DNA of 64,000 bases from JBDHBD01 sp039586095. GTDB lineage: Bacteria; Gemmatimonadota; Gemmatimonadetes; Palauibacterales; Palauibacteraceae. The notes beneath the pieces were generated by a model. The model saw only the letters and a list, made by a program, of their open reading frames with translations. It had not been told where the DNA came from and did no database searches. The position numbers and the translations under genes are program-made. Location of the stretch: NCBI GenBank assembly GCA_039586095.1, contig JBDHLB010000025.1:1-64000 (forward strand). The letters run 5' to 3'. Positions 51,335 to 59,321 of the stretch are shown piece after piece. Position 1 is the first letter of the stretch. Each line of letters begins with the position of its first letter.

Positions 51335-52380
51335 GACAGTCACTAATCGCGTTGGCACGCGGATGCGCGCTCGCCGCCACGATCGCCGTCGCCGGGGTAA
51401 CGAGCCCGGCCGAGGCCCAGTTCAAATCATGGGTGCTCGCCGAGTTGCCGGACACGCCAGAGGGCCTGGGGCTGGCACCAGATGGAACCATCTACGCCGC
51501 CCTGTTCCACACCGGGGAGATCGTCCGCATCAATGACGATGGCACGTACGATCACGTGGCCTGGGTCCCGTCTCGGGAGGAGGGCCCTGGCGGCGACCTG
51601 ATCGGCCTCGACACGGACGGCGACGGGATGATCTACGTCGCGTACAAGTCCCACTCTGCATACGACGACCTTTTCGACCCCTTCCACCCCCACTGCAAGG
51701 ACCCGAAGGCGGTGAAGAGCGGCGTATACAAGATCGATCCCACTTCAGGCGAAGTGACTGCACTGGCCACGAAGGAAGACGGATGGCCGTTCTGTTTTCC
51801 CGATGACGTGGAGATCGACAGTGAGGGCAATGTTTACCTCACGGATCTCTCGTACGCGGGAATCTGGAAGATCTCGCCGGACGGCAAGCAGGTGGAGCTG
51901 TGGTCGTCGCATCAGGCGCTGAACTGGGCCGACGACGCGATGCAGGAGATCGGCGGGGAGACACTGTTCACCCCCCTCGGTGTGAACGTGCTTGTGATGG
52001 ATCCCGAGGAGAAGGGCCTCTACGCGGGTATGACCGGCGACGGCACGGTGTACTGGGTCCCGATCAACGAGGACGCGAGCGCGGGCGAGCCGGTCCTGGT
52101 CAGCGATGGGCACTCGGCCATCGACGGGATCGAGCTTGATGAGGAAGGCAATATCTACCTGAGCGAGATCCTGCAGAACAAGATCGTCGCCATCGCGCCG
52201 GACGGCAGCCAGCGCGCCGTGATCGCGGATGCCAGCAACACACCGCTCGACAACAATACGAGCCTGATCTACAAAGACGGTATGCTGTGCACGGCGAATC
52301 TGGGCTTCGGCCACCCGGATTGGCGCGACGCTGATCGTACCGTGGTGTGCGTCAGCGGTTTCGAAAAGCCCTCGCGGTAG
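51331..52380 (+). CDS. Secreted SMP-30/NHL-like beta-propeller protein
   Basis: A 349-aa protein with a signal peptide (LAATIAVAGVTSPAEAQ). The propeller blades show SMP-30/gluconolactonase patterns: PEGLGLAPDGTIYAALFHTG, FPDDVEIDSEGNVYLTDLSY, HSAIDGIELDEEGNIYLSEI and NKIVAIAPDGSQRAVIAD. A Cys-rich insert with HPHCKDP is unusual. Members bind calcium or hydrolyse lactones. The ribosome-binding site AGGAGGAG is perfect, and the ATG overlaps the VOC stop. Substrate unknown. Confidence 0.87.
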   Translation: MRQSLIALARGCALAATIAVAGVTSPAEAQFKSWVLAELPDTPEGLGLAPDGTIYAALFHTGEIVRINDDGTYDHVAWVPSREEGPGGDLIGLDTDGDGMIYVAYKSHSAYDDLFDPFHPHCKDPKAVKSGVYKIDPTSGEVTALATKEDGWPFCFPDDVEIDSEGNVYLTDLSYAGIWKISPDGKQVELWSSHQALNWADDAMQEIGGETLFTPLGVNVLVMDPEEKGLYAGMTGDGTVYWVPINEDASAGEPVLVSDGHSAIDGIELDEEGNIYLSEILQNKIVAIAPDGSQRAVIADASNTPLDNNTSLIYKDGMLCTANLGFGHPDWRDADRTVVCVSGFEKPSR

Positions 52381-52473
52381 TCACTCGAGGTGTAGTCCGC
52401 GGTGGGCGGCGCCCGGCGGTCGCACTGAGACCAGCGGCATAGGGCAGACTCGATTCACCAGGAGCCCGATTTC

Positions 52474-53436
52474 ATGAAGACTCTACTGGCTCTCCATCGC
52501 GCGCGTCCGCCACTCTTCCGCGTCTTCACGATAAGCGCGCTGGGCCTGCTGTTGGCGAACTATCCGGGGCAGGCTCAGGAGCAAGCGCAGGAAGCCAAAT
52601 GGCCTTCCCGTGTCCTCCTGACGAACGACAACGGGATCGACGACACGGGCCTGATCGAGCTCGCGCGGGCCTTTGCCCGGGTGCCGGGGGTCGAGGTCAT
52701 AGTGGCTGCGGCGACGCAGGACCGCAGCGGCACGTCGAACTACGCAGGCGCGACCTGGGCGGACCGCGAGTACCGAGTGACTCGACAGGAGCTCGACCCC
52801 GGAATCGAGGCCTGGGCCGTGGACGGCTATCCGGCGGACTGCGTTCTATTCGCCCTCAGCGGACCGCTGAGGGATCGCCTTCCCGATGTCGTCGTCTCGG
52901 GCATCAATGGGGGGCCCAACCTCGGAGACGCGTGGTTCGGATCGGGGACCATCGGAGCCGCGCGAACGGCCGCGTACTTCGGCATCCCGGCCGTCGCTGT
53001 ATCGGGCCTCGACGACGACGATCCTGCGGTCGTGGAGTTCGCGACATCCTGGGTGGCCGACTTCGTTCAAAGCGGCTTCGTGGCCGCACTGGAGGCGCCC
53101 GAGTATCTGACGGTCAGCCTGCCCGTTGGACATCCATCCAGGATCCGGGGAGTCCGTGTCGTGGAGCGGGCGAGAGGCCTCCTCTCTGGAGAGTCGCAGC
53201 CAGTGGAACGGGCCGAGGGACAGAAAGATGGAGGCGTTCAGATGTGGCGCCTGGAGCTCCGTATAGCCGGGCTGCCGGCCGAAAACACCGACGTGCGGGC
53301 TGTTCAGGAGGGGTACATCGCCATCGTGCCGATGCACGCGGACGAGTCGGATGCGGATCTCATGACCAGGCTCTCGGACCTCACGCACCTGATTCCTGCG
53401 GTTCAAAGCGCGGGGGTGGAGCCGTCGTCCCACTGA
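52474..53436 (+). CDS. Exported SurE-like nucleotidase with altered metal site
   Basis: A 320-aa SurE homologue with a signal peptide (FTISALGLLLANYPGQAQEQ), so it acts outside the cytoplasm. The N-terminal metal motif is VLLTNDNGIDDTGL, where the usual NDD has become NDN, so one of two metal-binding Asp residues is replaced by Asn. The other sites are present: QDRSGTSNYAG (Ser) and VVVSGINGGPNLGDAW (Asn). SurE removes phosphates from nucleoside monophosphates. Loss of the Asp may lower or change activity. A CAGGAGCC ribosome-binding site precedes the ATG. Confidence 0.9.
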   Translation: MKTLLALHRARPPLFRVFTISALGLLLANYPGQAQEQAQEAKWPSRVLLTNDNGIDDTGLIELARAFARVPGVEVIVAAATQDRSGTSNYAGATWADREYRVTRQELDPGIEAWAVDGYPADCVLFALSGPLRDRLPDVVVSGINGGPNLGDAWFGSGTIGAARTAAYFGIPAVAVSGLDDDDPAVVEFATSWVADFVQSGFVAALEAPEYLTVSLPVGHPSRIRGVRVVERARGLLSGESQPVERAEGQKDGGVQMWRLELRIAGLPAENTDVRAVQEGYIAIVPMHADESDADLMTRLSDLTHLIPAVQSAGVEPSSH

Positions 53437-53488
53437 CGCCGGCCGCATAGGGCCTTCTTGGGGAACAGACACCGCGAGGGTCGAACTG

Positions 53489-53976
53489 ATGGAGAATTTC
53501 TACCTGCCAATCAGCATCGCGATCGGACTCGTTGCCTTCGGCTTTGCGGCCCGGTGCTATCTCATGCCCTGGGCCCGTCGGCGGTCGCTAAAGGACGCGC
53601 TCACGCCGCTGCTCTTCTTCCACAGCTTGCGCTATGTCGGTCTTGCGTTCCTGCTTCCCGGAGTCACAGCGGCCGAGCTGGGTTTTCGCTTCGCCAACCC
53701 GGTGCCTATGGCGATCTTCTGGCCTCCCTCCTCGCCCTGATTGCACTGCTCGCGCTGCGCCTGGAATGGAAGCTCGCGATCCCCCTCGTCTGGATCTTCA
53801 ACATCGAGGGGACGCGCGACCTGATCAACGCGGTCTTGCAGGGACTTCGATACACGACCGGTGCGGACCTCGGGGCCACGTACTTTATCCCGGCAGTGGT
53901 CGTGCCCGCACTACTGGTGACACACGTCGTGATCTTCGTGCTGTTGATACGCCGAACTGACCGACCCGCGGCATAG
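53489..53976 (+). pseudogene. Four-helix membrane protein with single-base frameshift
   Basis: The first frame (ATG 53489) reads YLPISIAIGLVAFGFAARCY, LKDALTPLLFFHSLRYVGLA then GFRFANPV, and stops at 53740. A second frame continues AYGDLLASLLALIALLALRL, WIFNIEGTRDLINAVLQGLR and IPAVVVPALLVTHVVIFVLL to 53976. One G is missing in GGTGCC near 53703; adding it restores one protein of about 162 aa. I do not know the family. It may be a real mutation or a consensus error. Confidence 0.72.
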
Positions 53977-54314
53977 GGGCTTCCCTCCGGACGCTGGCTT
54001 TCGCAAGCGAAAGAGGCGCCCTCCGCGAAGCCTCTGCTCGCTGGTCGGTAGTGAAGACAGCTCGAAGGGTCAAACCATCCATAGGACGGCTCGTGCGGCC
54101 ATGAGTCGGGTCGTCTCACCCAGCCGGACGACTCGACCCGCCAGGACGCCGCTCGGGTCCTTCGCGCAGCGAGCCTCGAGGCGCCGCGGAGGAGACCCCG
54201 CAGCGAACCGGCCCAGCGAAAAGACCCGGATGGGGTAGTGCGAGGAGGCTCCGAAGCATCAAGGCGCCGGCAGCGAGCGAAGGGAAGGAGCCGCACGGCG
54301 TCTCCGTCCCAGAG
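53977..54314. other. 338-bp structured region with repeat copy B
   Basis: No gene is seen. It holds a perfect hairpin CTTTCG-CAAG-CGAAAG at 53998-54013, a second stem CGGGTCG / CGACCCG at 54107-54140, and copy B of the dispersed repeat at 54146-54288. Together they could form a single structured RNA transcribed from the minus strand behind the baeRF3 gene. The left half (53990-54145) is not in copy A. Confidence 0.6.
54146..54288 (-). repeat. Dispersed structured repeat, copy B
   Basis: Left arm 54146-54205 (56 of 60 identical with copy A), 33-bp variable centre 54206-54238, right arm 54239-54288. GAGCCTC at 54171 in the left arm is perfectly complementary to GAGGCTC at 54245 in the right arm. 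It begins 26 nt downstream of the stop of the minus-strand baeRF3 gene, the same relation that copy A has to queE. Confidence 0.85.
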
Positions 54315-55463
54315 CTAGCGCAGGACCGTCGCGACCCCCGTGTTCGTCGGCATGCGCTCCGGCGGGACGGCGAGCGCGTTCCCGCCGTTCAGGATCACGG
54401 TTTCCGCCAGCTCGTCCAGCAGGTCCACCGCGCGGTTTCCGGGATCCGCACCGCCTTCCCGGACCATCTCGATGGCTCCTGTGGCTCGATCGAAATGGCC
54501 CCACAGTCGGCGATCCCGCTCCGTCATCAGCAGACGGATGCGTCCGGCCACGCCGAGACGGGCGGACACCGAAACGTCCGACTCCGCCTTCTTCAGCCGA
54601 TACGCCGACTCCCACAGCTGTAGCGCCTCGTCGATCTTGCTCCCGACGGAAGCCTGGACGATCGGCCACGCTTTCCGGTGCAGCTCGTCCGCACCCATCC
54701 GGGAGACGTTACCCTGGATACCCTCGGACGCGAGGTTCTTCAGCTGGCTCACCGACCGGTACAGCGCGTGGAACTCGTCCACGCCGGCCAGCACCACCGG
54801 ACCGGCCACAGGGTCCATCAGCTCGCCCAGACCCGTGTCGATCTTGCGGACGAAGGCCTCCAGCTCCCACTCCTTGGAGTCCATGCCCTCGCCGTGACCG
54901 TGGTACGCCGATCTTCCTCCGGAGCCCGTCGAGCTGTGGAACGTCTCCCGCTCGTAGTCCATGTACTGCCCGACGGCTTCCTTCAGATTCTGCGGCACGC
55001 CTTCCATGCTCATCTGCCGCAAGCCCGTGTGCGTTCCCTCCCACAGCTGGACGTCTTTCTGGCTGAGGGCGAGTACCCAGTAGCGGTCGGGCGCCTGCAG
55101 GTAACGGATGAGGGGTCGCGTGTGGAAGCTCGGGCCGACGACAACCAACTCAGGCACGTCGAGCGGCAGCCGGTAGAGCCGAAAGAACCCTGACGCGCAG
55201 AAAGCCACGAGACCATCGCTCTGGTGGAGCCAGAACTGCTGGTCATTCAGCAGGGATCGGGGCTCATCCAGCAGGCCCTTGCCCGCGCCAGGTTCATAGT
55301 CAGCCCGCAGCAGCTCCTCCGCCCGGTCCAGCGCGGCCCGAAATCGCAACCGCTCCGCTTCCCAATCAGACGTCGTCCGACTCGTCGGCGCGTAGATCGA
55401 CACCGTGGGTGGCTCGCGATCCCGCAAAAGCTCCTTGAATTCATGCTTACCGAAGTGATCCAC
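54315..55463 (-). CDS. baeRF3-type bacterial eRF1-like protein
   Basis: A 382-aa protein of the baeRF family 3 (bacterial relatives of eukaryotic release factor eRF1). Recognised parts are EPPTVSIYAPTSRTTSDWEA, SLLNDQQFWLHQSDGLVAFC, FRLYRLPLDVPELVVVGPSF and YWVLALSQKDVQLWEG in the N-terminal half; PVVLAGVDEFHALYRSVS in the middle domain; and LAETVILNGGNALAVPPERM with TGVATVLR at the end, the eRF1 domain-3-like L7Ae fold. Such proteins are proposed to act at the ribosome in rescue or conflict. GTG start at 55463 with GGAG upstream. It follows the holin-like gene by 14 bp. Confidence 0.82.
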   Translation of the reverse strand: MDHFGKHEFKELLRDREPPTVSIYAPTSRTTSDWEAERLRFRAALDRAEELLRADYEPGAGKGLLDEPRSLLNDQQFWLHQSDGLVAFCASGFFRLYRLPLDVPELVVVGPSFHTRPLIRYLQAPDRYWVLALSQKDVQLWEGTHTGLRQMSMEGVPQNLKEAVGQYMDYERETFHSSTGSGGRSAYHGHGEGMDSKEWELEAFVRKIDTGLGELMDPVAGPVVLAGVDEFHALYRSVSQLKNLASEGIQGNVSRMGADELHRKAWPIVQASVGSKIDEALQLWESAYRLKKAESDVSVSARLGVAGRIRLLMTERDRRLWGHFDRATGAIEMVREGGADPGNRAVDLLDELAETVILNGGNALAVPPERMPTNTGVATVLR

Positions 55464-55477
55464 GATCCAGAAAACTC

Positions 55478-55831
55478 CTATCCCTTCGGGCGTTCCGTCT
55501 TGATGATCAGATGCAGAAGCGTTGCCACGATCGAGACGACGAGGGCTCCGAGAAAGGCGGCGCCGAAGGTCGCGATCGTAAAGCCCGGTGTAAGGGCCGC
55601 GACGAGGTACAGCAGAAGCCCGTTCAGTACAAGATAGAACAGCCCCAACGTCACCACGGTAATCGGGAGGGTGAGAATCAACAGAATCGGCTTGATCACC
55701 GAATTCACCAGTCCGAAGACGAAAGCCGCCAGCAGAAGCGTGCCGGTGCCGCTGACCGCGATTCCCGAGATGAGACTGACCGCGGCGTACAGAGCCGCCG
55801 CTGTGATCAGCCAGTTGAGCAAAAATTTCAC
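55478..55831 (-). CDS. Phage-holin-4-like small membrane protein (DUF/YvlD type)
   Basis: A 117-aa protein with four transmembrane helices and the family signatures NSVIKPILLILTLPITVVTL and GLFYLVLNGLLLYLVAALTP, matching the Phage_holin_4_2/YvlD family. Despite the name, these are mostly chromosomal proteins linked with envelope stress. GTG start with GGAGGCACC just before it. It is 14 bp upstream of the baeRF3 gene on the same strand and 96 bp from the divergent macrodomain gene. Confidence 0.9.
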   Translation of the reverse strand: MKFLLNWLITAAALYAAVSLISGIAVSGTGTLLLAAFVFGLVNSVIKPILLILTLPITVVTLGLFYLVLNGLLLYLVAALTPGFTIATFGAAFLGALVVSIVATLLHLIIKTERPKG

Positions 55832-55927
55832 GGTGCCTCCCTCTCATGTGCGAGCATCGTCCGGGATCGGCAAACTGACTCCGGGGTGGGTCGCAGACAA
55901 GATCGCGAGAAACGAGGATCGAAGGTC

Positions 55928-56476
55928 ATGATACGGACGATCCACGGGGTTGCGTTGGAATGCCTGCGCGGCGACATCACGGCGCAGGCCGACATGGAAG
56001 CCATCGTGAACGCGGCCAACGCCGAGCTCCGGCCCGGTGGCGGCGTGGCGGGGGCGATTCATCGGGCCGCCGGGCCGGAGCTCGACCGCGAGTGCAGGCC
56101 TCTCGCCCCGATCCGACCGGGCGAGGCGGTGATCACCGGAGGGCACGACCTGCCCAGCCAATGGGTCATTCACTGCCTCGGGCCCGTGTACGGCCGTGAC
56201 CAGCCGTCCGAGCGGCTGCTGGCCGACTGCTATCGAAATGCGCTGCGGCGGGCCGAGGAAAACCAGATCGAATCGATCGCCCTCCCCGCCATATCGACCG
56301 GCGTGTTCGGCTATCCGATCGACGAGGCGGCCCGGGTTGCGATCCGCGCCGTGATCGACGTTTGTCCGACGCTCGATCATGTACAGCGGGTGCGGTTTTG
56401 CCTGTTCGACGAGATTGCGCTCGAGGCACACGAAAGGGCCCTCCGCCACTTGACGAAGGGCGCTTCCGGTGCTTGA
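55928..56476 (+). CDS. Macrodomain ADP-ribose-binding protein
   Basis: A 182-aa stand-alone macrodomain. ALECLRGDITAQADMEAIVN leads into NAANAELRPGGGVAGAIH, the ADP-ribose pocket, then GPVYGRDQPSERLL and SIALPAISTGVFGYPIDEAA, the second phosphate loop. This arrangement is that of the ADP-ribosyl-hydrolase/O-acetyl-ADP-ribose deacetylase-like YmdB group. It could remove ADP-ribose from proteins or nucleic acids. ATG 55928 is chosen before IRTIHGVALEC. It is divergent from the holin-like/baeRF3 pair, and a 49-aa ORF follows after one base. Confidence 0.92.
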   Translation: MIRTIHGVALECLRGDITAQADMEAIVNAANAELRPGGGVAGAIHRAAGPELDRECRPLAPIRPGEAVITGGHDLPSQWVIHCLGPVYGRDQPSERLLADCYRNALRRAEENQIESIALPAISTGVFGYPIDEAARVAIRAVIDVCPTLDHVQRVRFCLFDEIALEAHERALRHLTKGASGA

Positions 56477-56477
56477 C

Positions 56478-56627
56478 ATGATCGAGGCGCCGATCACCGC
56501 GCAGGTGACCGCTTCCGGCTCGCCACTGCACCCGGACGCGATTGCCACTCTGGGCGAGGGAGCAGCCTCGTGGCGTGTGCGGCGCGGCTACTACCGAGAG
56601 GCGGACGAAACGGAACGAGAAGTCTAG
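56478..56627 (+). CDS. 49-aa ORF coupled to macrodomain gene
   Basis: A 49-aa reading frame whose ATG lies one base after the macrodomain stop (TGA-C-ATG). The sequence starts MIEAPITAQVTASGSPLHPD and ends in a charged tail (READETEREV). Its TAG overlaps the stop of the convergent Gfo/Idh gene as CTAG. It has no membrane helix and no match I know. The position argues for coupled translation; a target or partner of the macrodomain protein is speculation. Confidence 0.48.
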   Translation: MIEAPITAQVTASGSPLHPDAIATLGEGAASWRVRRGYYREADETEREV

Positions 56628-57709
56628 CCCTCTGGGCGCCACAAGTCGTGAGGCTTGGCCGCATCCGTGGGGAAGGGCAAGTCGACCTTGCGCCCGGTAC
56701 GTGCGGATTCGTAGGCGGCGAAGATCGCTTCGAGCACGGCGCGGCCGTCCTCCCCGGTGACCAGCGGTTGGGTGTCGTCCCGGACGCAGCGGACGAAGTG
56801 ATCGAGCTCCTGCGGGAAGCCGTAGTTCCATTCCTCCTCGTAGATCGTGAACGACCAGCCCGCGGTGCCGCCCGCCTTCTCGACGGCGTAGTCGTAGCCG
56901 ACGCTGCTGTACGTTTCGATGGCGTTTCCATGCAGGAGGTCGGCGTAGGCGACGCCGCCGGATCCATGGACCTCGGCCCGGTCGTCCATGCCGCCGAGCT
57001 TGCTCCAGCTCTCCTCGGCCACCGCGACCACGTTGCCCTCGAACTCGAGGATCAACACGGCGTTGTCGTCCCCGAGCGTTCGGTCCGCGTGCACGTAGGT
57101 GCCCATCTGCGCGTAGACGGTTGAGATCGGGGGGCGGTCCAGCATCCAGCGGAAGAACTCGATCGCGTGGCAGCCCATGTCCATCGTGACACCGCCACCC
57201 GAGCGCTCGACGTCCCAGAAGTGCTCGGCGTGAGGTCCATCGTGCTTCTCGGACTGCTTGATCAAGACCGGCCTTCCGACCGCTCCGCTGTCCAGCAGCT
57301 CCTTCAGGCGGACATACTTGGGAGCGAAGCAGAGCTCCTCCGCGTACATGAGCTTCACCCCGGCCTTGCAGCACTCCTCGATCATGCGATCGGCCTCCGC
57401 CAGGTTCAGGCAGAGCGGCTTCTCGCAGACGACATGCTTGCCCGCCCGCGCCGCGTCGACGGTGATGGCGCAATGCAGGTCGTTGGGCGCGCCGATCACG
57501 ATCATGTCGACCTCATCCATCTCCAGCATCTTGCGGTAGTCGGTCAGATGGTGGGGGATGTGATGCCGCTCCGCGAAGCGCCGGGCGTGATCCTCCGTCG
57601 GGGACGCGACGGCGAACAGCTCTGCCGCCGCGCATCGTTGGAGGGCATGGGAGTGAATGCTCGAGATGAACTGAGATCCGACGATGCCGACCCTCACGCG
57701 TCCGTCCAT
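56624..57709 (-). CDS. Gfo/Idh/MocA family oxidoreductase (cytoplasmic)
   Basis: A 361-aa NAD(P)-dependent oxidoreductase. The N-terminal Rossmann fold has VRVGIVGSQFISSIHSHAL, and the EKP motif is VVCEKPLCLNLAEADRMI with the catalytic-side Lys-Pro. The C-terminal alpha/beta domain has GGGVTMDMGCHAIEFFRWML (the catalytic Asp/His region). It probably oxidises a sugar or inositol derivative. No signal peptide, so it is cytoplasmic, unlike its neighbour. ATG start. Confidence 0.92.
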   Translation of the reverse strand: MDGRVRVGIVGSQFISSIHSHALQRCAAAELFAVASPTEDHARRFAERHHIPHHLTDYRKMLEMDEVDMIVIGAPNDLHCAITVDAARAGKHVVCEKPLCLNLAEADRMIEECCKAGVKLMYAEELCFAPKYVRLKELLDSGAVGRPVLIKQSEKHDGPHAEHFWDVERSGGGVTMDMGCHAIEFFRWMLDRPPISTVYAQMGTYVHADRTLGDDNAVLILEFEGNVVAVAEESWSKLGGMDDRAEVHGSGGVAYADLLHGNAIETYSSVGYDYAVEKAGGTAGWSFTIYEEEWNYGFPQELDHFVRCVRDDTQPLVTGEDGRAVLEAIFAAYESARTGRKVDLPFPTDAAKPHDLWRPEG

Positions 57710-57750
57710 CGGTCTATCTCCCTGCTCGTCATCCTTGGTCGACGTCGGCC

Positions 57751-57798
57751 TCCTCCGACGTCAGCTCTCGGACGCCAGTTTCCTCCGACGTCAGCTCT
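57751..57798. repeat. 18-bp direct repeat at 30-bp spacing
   Basis: TCCTCCGACGTCAGCTCT occurs at 57751 and again at 57781, exactly 30 bp apart. The second copy covers the stop codon of the Tat-exported oxidoreductase gene. Likely a partial tandem duplication of the gene end. Confidence 0.8.
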
Positions 57799-59143
57799 TC
57801 ATGGTCTGCGTCCCACCGTCCCACCGCACGGGCGATTCTCGGAAGAAGGACTCGTTGGCCATGTGGCAGGCGATGGCCGCGTGGTTGCCGAACACGGCGT
57901 CCTGAACGACAGGCTCGCGACTCCTTACGGCCTCGAAGAACTCCCACAGGTGCGGCACGGTGTCATCCCAGTGGTGCCCGGTGTAAACCGTGCTGCCGGC
58001 GATCGGCTCGCGACCCGGCGCCGGATCGTTCTCGGCGTGCCAGCGGGCACGGTAGGCTTCCCTCATCTCCGCGGGGAAGCTCTGCGAGTAGTAGCTCGGG
58101 TAGGTGTCGCGGCCGGTCTGGGGGGAGTGGGTGAGCGTTTCCGCCGCCGTCTCGAGAATCCCCTCGGGCCCCATGAACCGGGCAAGCTCGGGCGTCGCCG
58201 TGCTGAGCCCCAGTCGCACGAAGACGGGAATGCCGCCGTAGTCGAACAGAACGGCGTGGAGGTCTGGCATGTTCCGTCCGTCCTTCCACCGAACGATGCC
58301 CCCCAAGGACTGTGCGCTGCGCGGTGGTTGCCGCCAGCCGAGCGTGAACATCATCCCGCTGATGAGGTGAACCATGAGGTCTCCCGCCACGCCTGTGCCG
58401 TATTCCTTCCAGCAACGCCAGCGGGCGAAACGCTCGGGATCGAAGGGGATCTTGGGAGCCGTTCCAAGCCAGGCCTCCCAATCCAAGTTCGAGGGCGACA
58501 GGTCGGGCGGAGGAGGATACTGCCAGGCGCCGGTCGGCGAATTGCGACCCAGCGACAGCTCCACCATCGACACCTCTCCGATGGCACCGCTCTGGTAGAG
58601 CTCTCTGGCCTTGGCGCAGAGCGCGGAGCTGGTCCGCTGAGATCCCACCTGGACGATCCGGCCCGCCGATTTGGCCGCTTCGACCATCGCGAATCCCTCT
58701 GACGCCGTGTGAGACATCGGTTTCTCGCAGTAGACGTCCTTCCCTGCCTGGAGAGCGTCTACCACGATCTGTCGATGGTGATGGTCGGGCACGGCGACGA
58801 TGACGCAGTCGATGTCTTTGCGATCGAGCAGATCCTGATAACGGCGCGTCGTGGGCAGGCTGGCGTCGCCGGCCAGCTCCCTGGCCAGCGTGTGACGGCC
58901 ATCGTACAGGTCGGAGGCCGCGACACACTCGACGCCCGGGAGGCTGAGGGCGTCCGAGATCAGGCCGGACCCCTGCATGCCAACGCCGATGATTCCGAAG
59001 CGCACGGTGTCGCTTGGGGCAATGGGTTTCGACGTCGCCGCGAAGGCCTTGGCTTCGAGAGCGATACTCCTGGTCGCGAGCAATCCGCCGGTCGCCATCG
59101 CTCCGGTCTGCAGGAACTCCCTGCGAGAGAATCTGCTCGACAT
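57791..59143 (-). CDS. Tat-exported Gfo/Idh/MocA family oxidoreductase
   Basis: A 450-aa protein with a clear twin-arginine leader (SRREFLQTGAMATGGLLATR). The Rossmann fold follows as VRFGIIGVGMQGSGLISDAL, then VPDHHHRQIVVDALQAGKDV and the EKP motif in YCEKPMSHTASEGF. The C-terminal domain is longer than usual and has SLGRNSPTGAWQYPPPPDLS and WKEYGTGVAGDLMVHLISG, typical of exported planctomycete/Gemmatimonadota-type members. It likely oxidises sugar derivatives in the periplasm with a tightly bound cofactor. ATG start. Confidence 0.92.
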   Translation of the reverse strand: MSSRFSRREFLQTGAMATGGLLATRSIALEAKAFAATSKPIAPSDTVRFGIIGVGMQGSGLISDALSLPGVECVAASDLYDGRHTLARELAGDASLPTTRRYQDLLDRKDIDCVIVAVPDHHHRQIVVDALQAGKDVYCEKPMSHTASEGFAMVEAAKSAGRIVQVGSQRTSSALCAKARELYQSGAIGEVSMVELSLGRNSPTGAWQYPPPPDLSPSNLDWEAWLGTAPKIPFDPERFARWRCWKEYGTGVAGDLMVHLISGMMFTLGWRQPPRSAQSLGGIVRWKDGRNMPDLHAVLFDYGGIPVFVRLGLSTATPELARFMGPEGILETAAETLTHSPQTGRDTYPSYYSQSFPAEMREAYRARWHAENDPAPGREPIAGSTVYTGHHWDDTVPHLWEFFEAVRSREPVVQDAVFGNHAAIACHMANESFFRESPVRWDGGTQTMKS

Positions 59144-59280
59144 CTGCTTTATCTCCTTGCTCGACTCGCTCGACTGACCCTTCTCCTAGCGATAGCTAGG
59201 GGGCCACATCGACGTCAGCAAGGTGCCGGGTGCGGCGAGATGACGGACCGGTGGCGTCGGCCGTAGACCTCTGCGGCAAT

Positions 59281-59306
59281 CCGGGCCAGCCCCGCGGACG
59301 GCCCGG
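59281..59306 (-). terminator. GC-rich hairpin after the 1030-aa gene
   Basis: CCGGGCC at 59281 pairs with GGCCCGG at 59300 across a 12-nt loop, about 15 nt beyond the stop of the minus-strand gene at 59322. A second small stem, CCTAGC-GATA-GCTAGG, lies at 59185-59200. Neither has a U-run. Confidence 0.4.
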
Positions 59307-59321
59307 GCGATGTCTCGCGCT

